DNA of 64,000 nucleotides, taken from contig RECE01000222.1 of assembly GCA_007694165.1 (NCBI GenBank), forward strand, positions 1-64,000. Direction: 5' to 3'. This document shows, in pieces, positions 18,842 through 29,476 of the stretch (the stretch's first letter is position 1; every line of letters starts with the position of its first letter). This stretch comes from Bacteroidota bacterium. Lineage in GTDB: Bacteria; Bacteroidota; Bacteroidia; Bacteroidales; UBA7960. A program made the translations under genes and the position numbers. A model generated the notes under the pieces. The model made no database searches, had not been told where the DNA came from, and saw only the letters and a list, made by a program, of their open reading frames with translations.

Positions 18842-20878
18842 CTACATAGAAAGAAGAAACTCTTCATTAGATTTGGTAAACCTTATTTTATCCATGAGAA
18901 ATTCCATTGCCTCAACAGGAGTCATATCTGCCATGAATTTTCTCAGCACCCAAACCCTGTTCATGATATCTTTATCCATTAACAGATCCTCACGACGGGT
19001 ACCTGAAGAAATAATATCAATTGACGGGAAAATTCTTTTGTTGGAAAGGCGACGGTCGAGCTGAAGCTCCATGTTACCCGTACCCTTGAATTCTTCAAAA
19101 ATAACTTCATCCATTTTAGACCCGGTATCGATAAGTGCGGTAGCGATAATGGACAAAGATCCTCCGTTTTCTATATTTCTTGCAGCACCAAAAAATCTTT
19201 TGGGTTTGTGCAAAGCATTGGCATCTACCCCGCCCGAAAGCACTTTGCCTGAAGCTGGTGCAACCGTATTAAATGCTCTGGCCAAACGGGTAATAGAATC
19301 CAGCAAAATAACAACATCATGCCCGCATTCTACCATTCTTTTGGCTTTTTCAAGCACAATACCTGCCACCTTAACATGTCTTTCGGCAGGCTCATCAAAG
19401 GTAGAAGATATTACTTCAGCCTTTACATTTCGGGCCATTTCAGTAACTTCTTCAGGCCTTTCGTCTACCAGCAAAACAATGAGAAATACCTCAGGATGGT
19501 TGGCGGCAATAGCATTGGCAATATCCTGCAAAAGAATGGTTTTACCCGTTTTGGGCTGGGCTACAATCAAACCTCTCTGCCCTTTTCCAATGGGCGCAAA
19601 CATATCAATAATTCGTGTGGATATATTGGCCTGGGAGTGTCCGGTAAGAGAAAACTTTTCCTGGGGAAACAAGGGAGTCAAAAAATCGAAAGGAACCCTG
19701 TCTCTTACTTCTGCCGGTGTTCGTCCATTAATTTTTTCTACTTTAATTAAAGGGAAATACTTCTCGTTCTCTTTAGGGGGTCTGATACCTCCATTAACTG
19801 TATCTCCCGTCTTTAGTCCGAAAAGCTTTATCTGGCTCTGAGAAACATAAATATCGTCGGGTGAATTAAGGTAATTGTAATCCGAAGACCTCAAAAAACC
19901 ATAACCATCAGGCATTATTTCCAAAACACCTTCGGCAGTAATTATTCCATCAAACTCAAAAGCAGATTCTTGCGACTTTCTATCCGGCTGCCTGGCATTT
20001 TGGTTTTGATTGAAATTCTGCTCTCTTTTAACTTGTCCCTGAACAGTTGGAGTATTGCCCGATGGCTGAGTGGACTGACTTTTGCTGGGTTGTTCCTGCC
20101 TGGGTTGCTCCTGCCTGGGTTGCTCCTGCCTGGGTTGTTCTTGCCTGGGTTGTTCTTGCCTGGGTTGCTCTTGCCGGGGCTGAGAGGGTTTATGACGATC
20201 TTGCCGGGGTTTATCCAGTCTGGGTCTATCCTGTCTGGATTGTTCCTGTTTGGATGCTCCCTTTTCGGCAGTGTCCTGGTCAGACTTGGTTTGTTGATTA
20301 TCAGCAGTTGCTTGCCTTGGAGATTTTTCAGCATCAGATTGTGTTTCAATCTCATTCTGCTTTTTGGGTTGGACAGTATCTGCGCCTTCTCTCTTCTCTC
20401 TGTCTTTAGCAGCAGAGGCATTGTCTGTTTTGATGGCGGGATGATTGAAATTCAGTTCAAATTTCTTTTCCTGCTCCTTTTCATTGATTTGGGATCCAGA
20501 TACATTTGCATGTGGAACTTTGTCAGTAGCTTCCTTTTTGTTTCTGGAATCAGTATTTGCAGTTGAGTCTTCCGGAGTTTTTTTCCCGGGTTCCTGTACC
20601 CTGGCAGATGAGTTCTGATTGTTTTGTTCTCTGACAGAGCTGGTTGCTACCGGCTTATTTCTTTCATTATTGCGTCTGTCAATATTTCTTCTGCGTGGAC
20701 GTTCAGCTTTCTGTTCACTTTTCAGAACTTCCTCAGGAGGATTAAGAGCCTGCATGTCAAGGATCTTGTATATGATTTCCTCTTTCTTGAATGAGTCAAC
20801 CTTTTTTACACCAAAACCTCTAGCTATGTCTTTAAGTTCGGTAAGAAGCTTACTCCTGAGTTCTTCAATTTCGTACAT
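18842..20878 (-). CDS. rho: Transcription termination factor Rho with long N-terminal low-complexity insertion
   Basis: Rho core [37 protein letters not shown]..., [34 protein letters not shown]-rich region at about residues 50-310. Confidence 0.96.
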   Translation of the reverse strand: MYEIEELRSKLLTELKDIARGFGVKKVDSFKKEEIIYKILDMQALNPPEEVLKSEQKAERPRRRNIDRRNNERNKPVATSSVREQNNQNSSARVQEPGKKTPEDSTANTDSRNKKEATDKVPHANVSGSQINEKEQEKKFELNFNHPAIKTDNASAAKDREKREGADTVQPKKQNEIETQSDAEKSPRQATADNQQTKSDQDTAEKGASKQEQSRQDRPRLDKPRQDRHKPSQPRQEQPRQEQPRQEQPRQEQPRQEQPRQEQPSKSQSTQPSGNTPTVQGQVKREQNFNQNQNARQPDRKSQESAFEFDGIITAEGVLEIMPDGYGFLRSSDYNYLNSPDDIYVSQSQIKLFGLKTGDTVNGGIRPPKENEKYFPLIKVEKINGRTPAEVRDRVPFDFLTPLFPQEKFSLTGHSQANISTRIIDMFAPIGKGQRGLIVAQPKTGKTILLQDIANAIAANHPEVFLIVLLVDERPEEVTEMARNVKAEVISSTFDEPAERHVKVAGIVLEKAKRMVECGHDVVILLDSITRLARAFNTVAPASGKVLSGGVDANALHKPKRFFGAARNIENGGSLSIIATALIDTGSKMDEVIFEEFKGTGNMELQLDRRLSNKRIFPSIDIISSGTRREDLLMDKDIMNRVWVLRKFMADMTPVEAMEFLMDKIRFTKSNEEFLLSM
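20086..20175. repeat. Six 15-bp in-frame tandem repeats (TGGGTTGYTCYTGCC; PRQEQ x6 in Rho)
   Basis: Six consecutive 15-bp units read directly from the sequence. Confidence 0.97.
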
Positions 20879-21248
20879 GAATGATGAGGGTTAAATTATA
20901 AATAGGATATTATAAAATCGATATGATATCGGATTGTTGATCTGAATAATATATGATTGTTCTCAAATAACAATATTCACTTCCGTCGCAGGATGCGATT
21001 TGGTAAAGTTTTTGGGATCGAAAGTCAATGGTTTATTAATATCGAAAAATCAAAGAAAAATCAATGTAGGAATAACCCTGCAAATATAACTATTTAAAGT
21101 GAAACCCAAAAAAATATATTTCAATGCGTTCAAAATATTTTTAATTTTTTATTTTTTTCAGCTTTGTTGCTTTTCTTCGCCCCATTTACTCCTGAAAAGT
21201 TCTATTTTTGCATACTGAAACATAATGTATAACTTTTATCCAACAGAC

Positions 21249-21716
21249 ATGATTCAAAGAATTCAAACTGTTTATTTGTTCCTGGGGTTCATATTTGCTG
21301 TATTATTTTTGACATTCCCTTTAGGAAACATTGATATCAATGGAATGGTGTATGTTGTTAAATCCTGGAATATCGTTTCGGCAGATGGAACAGAAAAACT
21401 TGATTACTCCGGTATTTTAGGAGTGATTGCCATGATTCTGCCATTTATTATCATGATTTTATGCATTTACACTACTTTTCTTTATAAAAACCGGCTTTTA
21501 CAAATCAAGCTTGGTAAAATCAACATTTTCCTGCATGTAATCCTGGTAGTAAGCACCTTTTTCTATCTCGATGGTATAAAAAGTCAGTTTCCAGGGGAGT
21601 TTTCCTATGGGCCGGCAGTAATATTTCCGTTGTTGGCTATGGTGTTTCTTTTGCTGGCAGGCAGGGCTATCAGAAAAGATGAAGAACTTGTAAGATCAGC
21701 AGATCGGCTCAGGTAA
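21249..21716 (+). CDS. DUF4293-like membrane protein (ORF track starts at 21225)
   Basis: MIQRIQTVYLFLGFIFAVLFL; four TM segments; TATTTTTG promoter element at 21203-21210. Confidence 0.75.
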   Translation: MIQRIQTVYLFLGFIFAVLFLTFPLGNIDINGMVYVVKSWNIVSADGTEKLDYSGILGVIAMILPFIIMILCIYTTFLYKNRLLQIKLGKINIFLHVILVVSTFFYLDGIKSQFPGEFSYGPAVIFPLLAMVFLLLAGRAIRKDEELVRSADRLR

Positions 21717-21730
21717 ATCCGGGTCAGATA

Positions 21731-21770
21731 AAAAAAAGGCGGTGGTTCTGAAAATCCCACCGCCTTTTTT
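21731..21770. terminator. Bidirectional intrinsic terminator between convergent genes
   Basis: A-tract GGCGGTGG ... CCACCGCC T-tract. Confidence 0.9.
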
Positions 21771-21819
21771 ATTGATTTAAAATTCGCCAGCCTTTTAATG
21801 CTTGCGCAAATGAGTATAA

Positions 21820-22893
21820 CTAATCCACCAGTCGTTTGTTAATATAATCTGAATTAAACAACGCCAATGCCCCCATATATTTAAGCTTGAATTTTACGTA
21901 ATCCCCTACTTTATATTTTTTAGGATTTCGCCCCAGGTCAATGACCACAATGTCAGAGCTGGCACCGGCAATTTCCATGTTTTTATCGGTAGGGATAAGA
22001 AAATCAGGGGATATGTCCAGCAGGCCGATATCCAGTAAAGCCCGCCATGATGTTTTACCATAATCATCAGGATTGATTTCAAACATCTCACCCGAAGGGT
22101 TTTCGGCTAACTCACCTTCAGGTACAATGGGTTTTTCGAGCAATTCAATGATTTCGGCATAAAGGGTAATGACATCATCTTTCATCCCTTTTATGGTTTT
22201 CCCGGTAACCAGGTTGTTTCCGAAATACAGTGTTTCTCCCACCCTGAAATGATTGATTCCCCTGGTTAGTTGTTTTTTCTGAATCATCGGAATGGCAACG
22301 GAGGACCCCCCTGAAATCCACTTAATCTTTCTGTTGAATTTCAGCTCAATGATTTGCTTATAAAGGCTCAGTTGCACCATTTTGTCGTTTGAGGGCATTA
22401 CTCCATACATACAATTAAAATTGGTGCCAAATCCTACCACTTCAATGTTGGGCAATTCAAAAACCTTTTCGTAAAAACCCACCAGGTTTTCTCCCAATAC
22501 ACCTTCCCGCAAATCCCCCATCTCAATCATGATGATAACACGATGCACCTTTCCCTGCCGACCGGCCTCCTTGGAGATGAGCCTCAGAGTTTCCAAATCT
22601 GAATTAAAGCTAACATCGGCATAAGTAATAACTGAACGCAGGCTCTTACGGGGAGGAGGCTTTATGTATACTGTATTGACTTCGGGGTTGATTTTTTTTA
22701 TTTTTTTCAGGTTGCTGATACGGGAATCCATTAGCTCCATGGCTCCCATGTGTATTAACTCTTTAAGAAAAATCTCATTGCCGCATAGCAGCTTACTTAC
22801 TATCCCCCATTCAATATTATTATCGCTGAAAAATTTCTTCAGGAATTCGAAGTTATGTCTCAGTTTCTTACTACTAATAGTAATCTCTGCCAT
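21820..22893 (-). CDS. PLP-dependent alanine/ornithine racemase-like protein (alanine racemase N-terminal fold)
   Basis: NNIEWGIVSKLLCGNEIFLKELIHMG (PLP-Lys region), VEVVGFGTNFNCMYG, SGGSSVAIP...GINHFRVGETLYFG. Confidence 0.82.
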   Translation of the reverse strand: MAEITISSKKLRHNFEFLKKFFSDNNIEWGIVSKLLCGNEIFLKELIHMGAMELMDSRISNLKKIKKINPEVNTVYIKPPPRKSLRSVITYADVSFNSDLETLRLISKEAGRQGKVHRVIIMIEMGDLREGVLGENLVGFYEKVFELPNIEVVGFGTNFNCMYGVMPSNDKMVQLSLYKQIIELKFNRKIKWISGGSSVAIPMIQKKQLTRGINHFRVGETLYFGNNLVTGKTIKGMKDDVITLYAEIIELLEKPIVPEGELAENPSGEMFEINPDDYGKTSWRALLDIGLLDISPDFLIPTDKNMEIAGASSDIVVIDLGRNPKKYKVGDYVKFKLKYMGALALFNSDYINKRLVD

Positions 22894-22903
22894 TTTTTTT
22901 TGT

Positions 22904-23341
22904 TTATCGGTTTAATCGCATCTCAAGATACTTACTTGTAAATCCGAGTTTTTCATATAGAAATCTAGCCGGATTTTCCGGTTCAACATGTAGTTTAATG
23001 CTTCCTTCTGCTTTATCAAAGGTCTTAAGCATCAATTCTTTTCCTAATCCTTTTCCCCGGTATTCATTATGAACAGCAATGTATACAAGGATGTTTTCCG
23101 GGATATAACCTGCCATGCCGGTTTTATTGATGATTACTGCACCGGTAATGGTATCCGATTCTTCAGATACCACTATGAAACCACCAAATTTAGTTTCTTC
23201 GTCAAGGGCAAAGTTGATGCAGCGCATAATTGCATCGTACTCATCGCCAAACTCATCCAGATGGTTGAATAAAAAATCAGCGATTTCCTTTTTTCTTTCT
23301 TCACTTACCGTGTCCTTAGGAGTATAAAATGTGTAATTCAT
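22904..23341 (-). CDS. GNAT family N-acetyltransferase
   Basis: VYIAVHNEYRGKGLGKELMLKTFDKAEGSIKLHVEPENPARFLYEKLGF acetyl-CoA binding motif. Confidence 0.9.
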   Translation of the reverse strand: MNYTFYTPKDTVSEERKKEIADFLFNHLDEFGDEYDAIMRCINFALDEETKFGGFIVVSEESDTITGAVIINKTGMAGYIPENILVYIAVHNEYRGKGLGKELMLKTFDKAEGSIKLHVEPENPARFLYEKLGFTSKYLEMRLNR

Positions 23342-23401
23342 AATAGTATAAAATTAAAAAATTAAAAGATTTGTAAATTTATGACCTAAACTTTACATTG
23401 A

Positions 23402-24835
23402 TTATTTCTGGTATTTATGCCAGGCATTGATCATAACAAAAGTCAAGAGAGAGAGAGTAATACCAAAGATATTGGCATCCAATTGTAAAGGTAATTGCTT
23501 TTGAGATACAATCAGACTGATTGTCGTACCTCCACCCAGAAGCATTGCCCAGAAAGCAGCTACCGGACTTGCCTTTTTCAGAAAAAGGCCACCCAAAACG
23601 GGTACAAACAGACCGGACACCATAAAGGCATAGGAATAGAGCATTAATTCGAGCACATTGGGCATGACCGATGCAAGCAGCAAAGCCAGCACTCCTAATA
23701 TCACCGTAAACCCTTGCGATATAAGTAAAAACGTCTTTTTACTTTCGGGTACTTTAAGCCATCGCCCAAATATATCTGTAATAAAATTCCCTGACGAAGC
23801 CATCAGACAGCTATCGGCAGTTGACATAATTGCAGAAAAATAGGCAGCCATCATCAGGCCCATTAACCCAACGGGTAAAACGGTGCGCAAAAGCAATGGC
23901 AATCCTTTTTCTTCATCCATAAGCTCACCCGGAGCAAAACCCAGCTCTGTAAACATGCCCTGCTCAAAGGCCACCCTTGCAAAGAGGCCCAGAGTAACCC
24001 CCATAAATGCCATGATGGGATATTCGAAAAAACCGGCAATTATCCAGGCTTTTTGAGCCTGTTGCTTGTTTCGGGAAGCATAAATCCTCTGGTAGAGGGT
24101 CATCCCTACAAACCAAATGGGGATTATGGTGACCACCCAGTATACAATTTGTTGCCAGGAGATATTTGTCAGGCTGAAAAATTCGGAAGGAAGCACTTCT
24201 CTTATGGCCACTATGCCCCCAATACTATAGTAAGCAACGGGTATACCCACAAATATTAAACCGACCATAAGAATTATCCACTGTATGGTATCGGTGTAGA
24301 TAACTGCTTTGATCCCCCCCATGGCAGTGTATACAATAACAATCAGCCCCATGATTATCAGGGCTGTTTGCATATCCAGCTCAACAAAAGTAGCAGATGC
24401 AAGCTTTGCCCCGGCCAGTATCTGACTGCTGGTAAATCCAAGATAGCCTATGCCCGATATTATGCCTGCCAGCAATGCCACCCTGGGGCTGTAAAAATGC
24501 CCTAAAATCTGTGGAAAAGTATAAAACTTTTTGAACTTTTCAATGGCTTTTATCCGCGGAATCAATAATACTGCGCTGAGCCAGGCTCCCACAAGTCCGG
24601 TAAAAAGCATCCATGAGCCTGCAAGACCCATCACAAAACCCAGCCCTCCCAGTCCGATAGAAAACCCTCCTCCTACATCTGTCGCTACCACTGATAATCC
24701 TATATGCCAGCTGCCAATATTTCGGCCACCAACATAATAATCATCAACTCCTTTATTTTTGAGCAGGAACCAAAACCCGATTCCGATAACAGCCAACATG
24801 TAAAGAGTGAAAATCAGTATGTCTAAAAAATGCAT
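23402..24835 (-). CDS. Sodium:solute symporter (SSS family)
   Basis: Polytopic; DDYYVGGRNIGSWHIGLSVVATDVGGG; start at MHFLDILIF preferred because a TAnnTTTG-type element (CAAATGTA, 24864-24871, minus) lies between it and the ORF-track start. Confidence 0.9.
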   Translation of the reverse strand: MHFLDILIFTLYMLAVIGIGFWFLLKNKGVDDYYVGGRNIGSWHIGLSVVATDVGGGFSIGLGGLGFVMGLAGSWMLFTGLVGAWLSAVLLIPRIKAIEKFKKFYTFPQILGHFYSPRVALLAGIISGIGYLGFTSSQILAGAKLASATFVELDMQTALIIMGLIVIVYTAMGGIKAVIYTDTIQWIILMVGLIFVGIPVAYYSIGGIVAIREVLPSEFFSLTNISWQQIVYWVVTIIPIWFVGMTLYQRIYASRNKQQAQKAWIIAGFFEYPIMAFMGVTLGLFARVAFEQGMFTELGFAPGELMDEEKGLPLLLRTVLPVGLMGLMMAAYFSAIMSTADSCLMASSGNFITDIFGRWLKVPESKKTFLLISQGFTVILGVLALLLASVMPNVLELMLYSYAFMVSGLFVPVLGGLFLKKASPVAAFWAMLLGGGTTISLIVSQKQLPLQLDANIFGITLSLLTFVMINAWHKYQK

Positions 24836-25007
24836 TGAATTTTTAAGTTCCGGTTTGGACTGGCAAATGTACAATTTTTTTGGCGAAGGCCAAACCCGGG
24901 AATCCAAAACATTGAATACCAACAGATTCAAAACTCCACAACAACAACTGACACAGTCAACTACAGGGTAGCAGGAAAATGAGTATTTTTGCTCAAATTT
25001 TTTAAAA

Positions 25008-25952
25008 ATGGACTACCCCTGGGGCAATTCAAGACGATTTCACTCCCTTGCCGATTATTACAAGCAGCGCTATGGAAGTCGCATCCAAAAAGTAAGCGTG
25101 CATGCAGGTTTTACATGCCCCAATCGCGACGGTACCGTTGGTACTGGTGGGTGCACCTTCTGCAATAACAACGGTTTTAGCCCATCCTATTGTCATGAAA
25201 ATATTTCCATTACAACACAAATCGAAAAAGGGCTTGAGTTCTTAAAAAAGAGATACAGAAAGGCACGGGTATTTGTAGCATACTTTCAGGCCTATTCCAA
25301 CACTTATGCTGAAATCAATATCCTTAAAGAACGCTATGAAGAAGCACTTGCTCACCCGGGAATATCAGGACTCTCCATCGGTACCCGACCCGATTGTATT
25401 GACGACGAAAAGCTGGATTACCTTGCAGATATTGCAAAGGATAAAATTGTAAGCATTGAATATGGTGTTGAGTCAACCCATGAAGCTACACTTGTTGACA
25501 TCAATCGCGGACATACTTTTTCAGACTCCATTGCTGCCATCGAAAAAACTGCCGCACGTGGTCTGCATACCGGCATACATCTTATAATGGGCCTGCCTGG
25601 CGAAAGCAGGCAGCAAATGCTCATGCAAAGCAGAATCATCTCACAGCTCCCTGTCAACTCGGTAAAGTTTCATCAGCTGCAGATAGTTAAGGATACTCCC
25701 ATGGCAGAAGATTTTTTAAGGAATCCGGAAAAATTCCATTTTTTCGAACCCGAAGAATATGTAGATTTTATGGTTGACTTTCTGGAAAACCTTCGCCCGG
25801 AAATCGCCATTGAGCGGTTTGCCGGTGAGGTACCTCCTGACTTTAACCTGAGGAAATCATGGAGTGGCCTGCGCAGCGACCAGGTGATTGATCTTATTGA
25901 AAAAAGACTCAAAGAAAGAAATTCATGGCAGGGAAAAAAATACCCTTCTTAA
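25008..25952 (+). CDS. TIGR01212/YhcC-type radical SAM protein
   Basis: VHAGFTCPNRDGTVGTGGCTFCNNNGF radical SAM cysteines; YFQAYSNTYA. Confidence 0.9.
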   Translation: MDYPWGNSRRFHSLADYYKQRYGSRIQKVSVHAGFTCPNRDGTVGTGGCTFCNNNGFSPSYCHENISITTQIEKGLEFLKKRYRKARVFVAYFQAYSNTYAEINILKERYEEALAHPGISGLSIGTRPDCIDDEKLDYLADIAKDKIVSIEYGVESTHEATLVDINRGHTFSDSIAAIEKTAARGLHTGIHLIMGLPGESRQQMLMQSRIISQLPVNSVKFHQLQIVKDTPMAEDFLRNPEKFHFFEPEEYVDFMVDFLENLRPEIAIERFAGEVPPDFNLRKSWSGLRSDQVIDLIEKRLKERNSWQGKKYPS

Positions 25953-26199
25953 AATAACAGTGTAATTCTCTGATAATCTGACTTGTATTTTATGGTATTT
26001 GTGCAAATCATTGGATATACTGCATTTTGGAGTGGACTCAAATGCTTAATATTGCTGAAGGTTGGTTTGTTAATCACCGGAATTCGTAAAAATAAATCTG
26101 CAAAAAACACTATTTTTGGGCCTTTTTTGGGGAGAAATTGCAGAAACACCCCTAATATTCAGTATTCAAAACTATAACTAAAACAATAACAACTTCACT

Positions 26200-27828
26200 A
26201 TGAAAAACGATAAATCCGGATTTGTTGCAGGGATGCTCAATGTAATTGAACGTGTGGGAAATAAGCTTCCCCACCCTGGAGCGTTGTTTGCGTATTTTGC
26301 TTTGGGCATCATTTTTCTCAGCTGGCTGGTTTCAATGTTTAATGTTACAACAGTGCATCCAGGAACCGGAGAAACAATTGAAGCTGTCAACCTGCTGAGC
26401 AAAACAGGATTACATATGATAATGACAGGAATGGTTACCAATTTCACCTCCTTTGCACCGCTTGGAACTGTTCTGGTGGCGCTGTTGGGGATCGGGATTG
26501 CCGAATCAAGTGGATTGATGTCTACAGGACTGAGGTTACTTGTTATTTCTGCCCCCCGACAGCTACTTACCTTTGCCATTGTTTTTGCAGGAATTTTGTC
26601 AAACACTGCCAGTGAGGTAGGTTATGTAGTATTGGTACCCCTGGGAGGTATGATATTCCTTGCTGTTGGAAGAAACCCCATAGCAGGTATTGCAGCAGCT
26701 TTTGCAGGTGTATCGGGCGGATATTCTGCCAACCTGTTACTGGGCACCATCGACCCATTGCTTGCCGGACTCTCTGAAGAAGCAGCACGAATCGTGGATG
26801 CAACCTATACGGTAAACCCTGCTGCCAATTATTACTTCATGTTTGTATCCACATTTTTTATTGCATATATTGGCACCTGGGTTACTGAAAAAATAGTTAT
26901 TCCAAGACTTGGAGAATACAAAGGTGACGCCATACCGGAAGAAATAAAAGAAATAGATGAACTGGAAAAGCGTGGGTTGAAGTTTACCCTGATTGCCTTT
27001 ATTATATTGGTTATAATTATTGCCTGGAGTGTTGTACCAGTAAGCAGTGGTATATGGGGCAGTATCCCGGGCAGCGGTTTTATGCGTGATCCCTTTACAG
27101 GGGGGCTATTGCGCTCTCCTTTCATGAGCGGAATAGTAGCCCTGATTTTTCTTATTGCCGGTATTCTTGGTATTGTTTACGGTGTAGGTGCCAAAACACT
27201 GAAAAGCAGCACCGATGTAATCAATGGTATGGGTAAATCCATGTCCACCCTGGGAACCTATATTGTACTGGTATTTTTCGCCGCCCAGTTTGTGGCTTAT
27301 TTCAACTGGACCAACCTGGGACTGATATTTGCCATTAAGGGAGCCAACCTGATTGGATCTATTGGCATGGGGCGAATTCCCCTGATGATTGCACTGGTGC
27401 TGGTATCGGCCATCATCAACCTGGTTGTTGGAAGCGCAAGTGCCAAATGGGCTATCCTTGCACCGGTTTTCATACCCATGTTTATGCTTCTGGGCTATTC
27501 ACCCGAGTTCACACAGCTGGCTTACCGGGTAGGCGACAGTGTAACCAACGTAATTGCTCCCATGATGTCGTATTTTGCAATGATTGTTGCATTTATGGAA
27601 CGATATGACAAAAAAGCAGGTATTGGAACCATTATTGCCACAATGATACCCTATACCATCATCTTCCTCACCGCATGGTTAATTATGCTTGTTCTTTGGA
27701 TACTTGCCGGCTTACCTATCGGTCCGGGAGCTCCACTATTTTACGAGCTGCCTGAAATGATGAACAGTCAGGACATTTCAGAGATTGTAAATTCAGGAAC
27801 AATGTACCTGAAAGAAGTTTTTTGCTGA
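26200..27828 (+). CDS. AbgT family (p-aminobenzoyl-glutamate type) transporter
   Basis: [23 protein letters not shown]... and [56 protein letters not shown]. Confidence 0.9.
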   Translation: MKNDKSGFVAGMLNVIERVGNKLPHPGALFAYFALGIIFLSWLVSMFNVTTVHPGTGETIEAVNLLSKTGLHMIMTGMVTNFTSFAPLGTVLVALLGIGIAESSGLMSTGLRLLVISAPRQLLTFAIVFAGILSNTASEVGYVVLVPLGGMIFLAVGRNPIAGIAAAFAGVSGGYSANLLLGTIDPLLAGLSEEAARIVDATYTVNPAANYYFMFVSTFFIAYIGTWVTEKIVIPRLGEYKGDAIPEEIKEIDELEKRGLKFTLIAFIILVIIIAWSVVPVSSGIWGSIPGSGFMRDPFTGGLLRSPFMSGIVALIFLIAGILGIVYGVGAKTLKSSTDVINGMGKSMSTLGTYIVLVFFAAQFVAYFNWTNLGLIFAIKGANLIGSIGMGRIPLMIALVLVSAIINLVVGSASAKWAILAPVFIPMFMLLGYSPEFTQLAYRVGDSVTNVIAPMMSYFAMIVAFMERYDKKAGIGTIIATMIPYTIIFLTAWLIMLVLWILAGLPIGPGAPLFYELPEMMNSQDISEIVNSGTMYLKEVFC

Positions 27829-27934
27829 TTTGTCAGATAAATACAGTAACTTTAGGGGCTTGTTTTCGTGTTTGGTCAAATGCGGCAAACGAGCCCCTGT
27901 TGTATTAATCTGCATTCAAAAAATAATCCGATAA

Positions 27935-28759
27935 ATGAACCCTGGTGTCGCATACTCATTTCTTGTACCCGTTGATTTTACCAACAGGTCTGTTCATGCA
28001 ATTCAATATGCTGCAGATATCCTAAAGGAACACAAAGGAGCTATCCATTTGCTGCATGTAGTAGACGACAGAACCCAACCCAGTGAAGCAAGCCTTGAGG
28101 CTACCAAAGCAAAGGTAATTCAGCTTGCAGAAGAACAGCAGGAGAAACTGAATGTAAAAATCATTCCCAACCTGGTAACCGGAAATATCTTTACCTCTAT
28201 TGGAGAAGCGGCCAAAAAATTTGGTGTACAGCTAATAATCATGGGTACCCATGGGATGCACGGAATTCAGTTTATTATTGGCAGTTTTGCTGCCAGAGTT
28301 ATCCTGGGAAGCCCTGTCCCGGTATTGCTGACAAATGGAACCAAACAATACTCGGGGTTTAAAAATATCATCCTCCCCTTTGACAATTCCATCAAAATAG
28401 ACAACCTGCTGGCTAAAACCATAGAACTGGGCACCGCTTTTGGCAGTACCATTCATCTGTTTTCTCAGAAGCAGGAACAATCATTGCTTAAAAAACTGAG
28501 CACCAACCTCACACTTCAAAAAACCAAAAAACGAATCCGAAAAGCGGGTCTGGTTTGTCATTATGTTTCGCTGGAAACTTACCAATATAACAATGCGGAG
28601 AGCATTCTTAAATATGCAGAAAACATCGATGCTGATTTAATTATGGTTTCCACCCAAAATCAAACCAACAGCAAGGAATACATCATCGTGGAATCGTGCA
28701 TTAAGCTGATGGAGAAAACCACTACTCCTCTGTTCTTTCTCAACCCTGCCCTGAAATAA
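27935..28759 (+). CDS. Universal stress protein, two UspA domains
   Basis: FLVPVDFTNRSVHAIQYAADIL...LIIMGTHGMHGIQFIIGSFAARVILGSPVPVLL, followed by a second, degenerate Usp domain. Confidence 0.88.
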   Translation: MNPGVAYSFLVPVDFTNRSVHAIQYAADILKEHKGAIHLLHVVDDRTQPSEASLEATKAKVIQLAEEQQEKLNVKIIPNLVTGNIFTSIGEAAKKFGVQLIIMGTHGMHGIQFIIGSFAARVILGSPVPVLLTNGTKQYSGFKNIILPFDNSIKIDNLLAKTIELGTAFGSTIHLFSQKQEQSLLKKLSTNLTLQKTKKRIRKAGLVCHYVSLETYQYNNAESILKYAENIDADLIMVSTQNQTNSKEYIIVESCIKLMEKTTTPLFFLNPALK

Positions 28760-28812
28760 GAGCAACCCATAAAGCTTACCAGGTATTTAGCCACAAGCTT
28801 CTTCAAAAAAAA

Positions 28813-28925
28813 GACTGTCTTAAAAGTGTATCCCGCAAGTTTAACTTGTCGAAAACAGGGCAGTTAAACGCACCTTCAAATTTCAACCAGTTTATAGTCG
28901 GGTATTTACACTGTTTTAAGACAGC
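28813..28925. repeat. MITE-like intergenic element with imperfect terminal inverted repeats
   Basis: Left end GACTGTCTTAAAAGTGTA; reverse complement of right end GGCTGTCTTAAAACAGTGTA; about 113 bp, no ORF. Confidence 0.45.
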
Positions 28926-28954
28926 CTGCTGTATTTTAAAAAAAAAATCAGTTA

Positions 28955-29476
28955 TTATTTAACGGAACTGGCCAACCGTGTAATTTCAGCACCAAGGGTC
29001 AGCCCCATTTCCCGTGCATTGGCAGTACTGAGCTCATAACGCGGGCGATCATTCTCGATAATAAAGTTGATAACAGAACCGTTGTCCAGCGTATTTCTTC
29101 CCTCAGTAATTACCAAAGCATGAATATTTTTACTTTTAAGCGTTTGGGCAATTTCTGCAACATTTCGGGATTGACTGGGAGCAATGAAGATAATATGGCA
29201 ATTCTCTATGTCGGAAACATTGCTAAACTGTTTTACGGTAACCTGCTGATTACCCACACTACGCATTGCAGAAAGATCTGCCATTTCTTTATACACAGGG
29301 CTATTGCCATAAACCCCAATTACAAAATCACCACTTTGATAACTTTGCGGCCATGCAGTCATGCGGGCAAAATTATAAACGAACATGGCTTGTACACGGT
29401 ATTTCTCTTGTGCGTTTGCACTTAAACCGGTCACCATAACTATTAAAAGCAAAAGGGTAAGTTTAATCGTTCTCAC
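28955..29476 (-). CDS. YfiR-like (DUF4154) periplasmic protein
   Basis: Signal peptide; KYRVQAMFVYNFARMTAWPQSYQSGDFVIGVYGNSPVYKEM...SVINFIIENDRPRYELSTANAREMGLTLGAEITRLAS. Confidence 0.85.
   Translation of the reverse strand: MRTIKLTLLLLIVMVTGLSANAQEKYRVQAMFVYNFARMTAWPQSYQSGDFVIGVYGNSPVYKEMADLSAMRSVGNQQVTVKQFSNVSDIENCHIIFIAPSQSRNVAEIAQTLKSKNIHALVITEGRNTLDNGSVINFIIENDRPRYELSTANAREMGLTLGAEITRLASSVK

Noticed and set aside
20086-20175. Possible CRISPR-like array
   Set aside because: Contiguous 15-bp units with no spacers, in frame within rho; coding tandem repeat.
19071-20566. Long plus-strand ORFs (256, 143, 198 and 120 aa) with Leu/Pro/Trp repeats
   Set aside because: All antisense to rho; the repeats are only the reverse reading of the PRQEQ tandem repeat.
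27854-27898. Hairpin AGGGGCTTGTTT...AAACGAGCCCCT after the AbgT gene as a riboswitch or regulatory RNA
   Set aside because: Most simply a (weak) terminator between the AbgT and usp genes; no riboswitch-like architecture.
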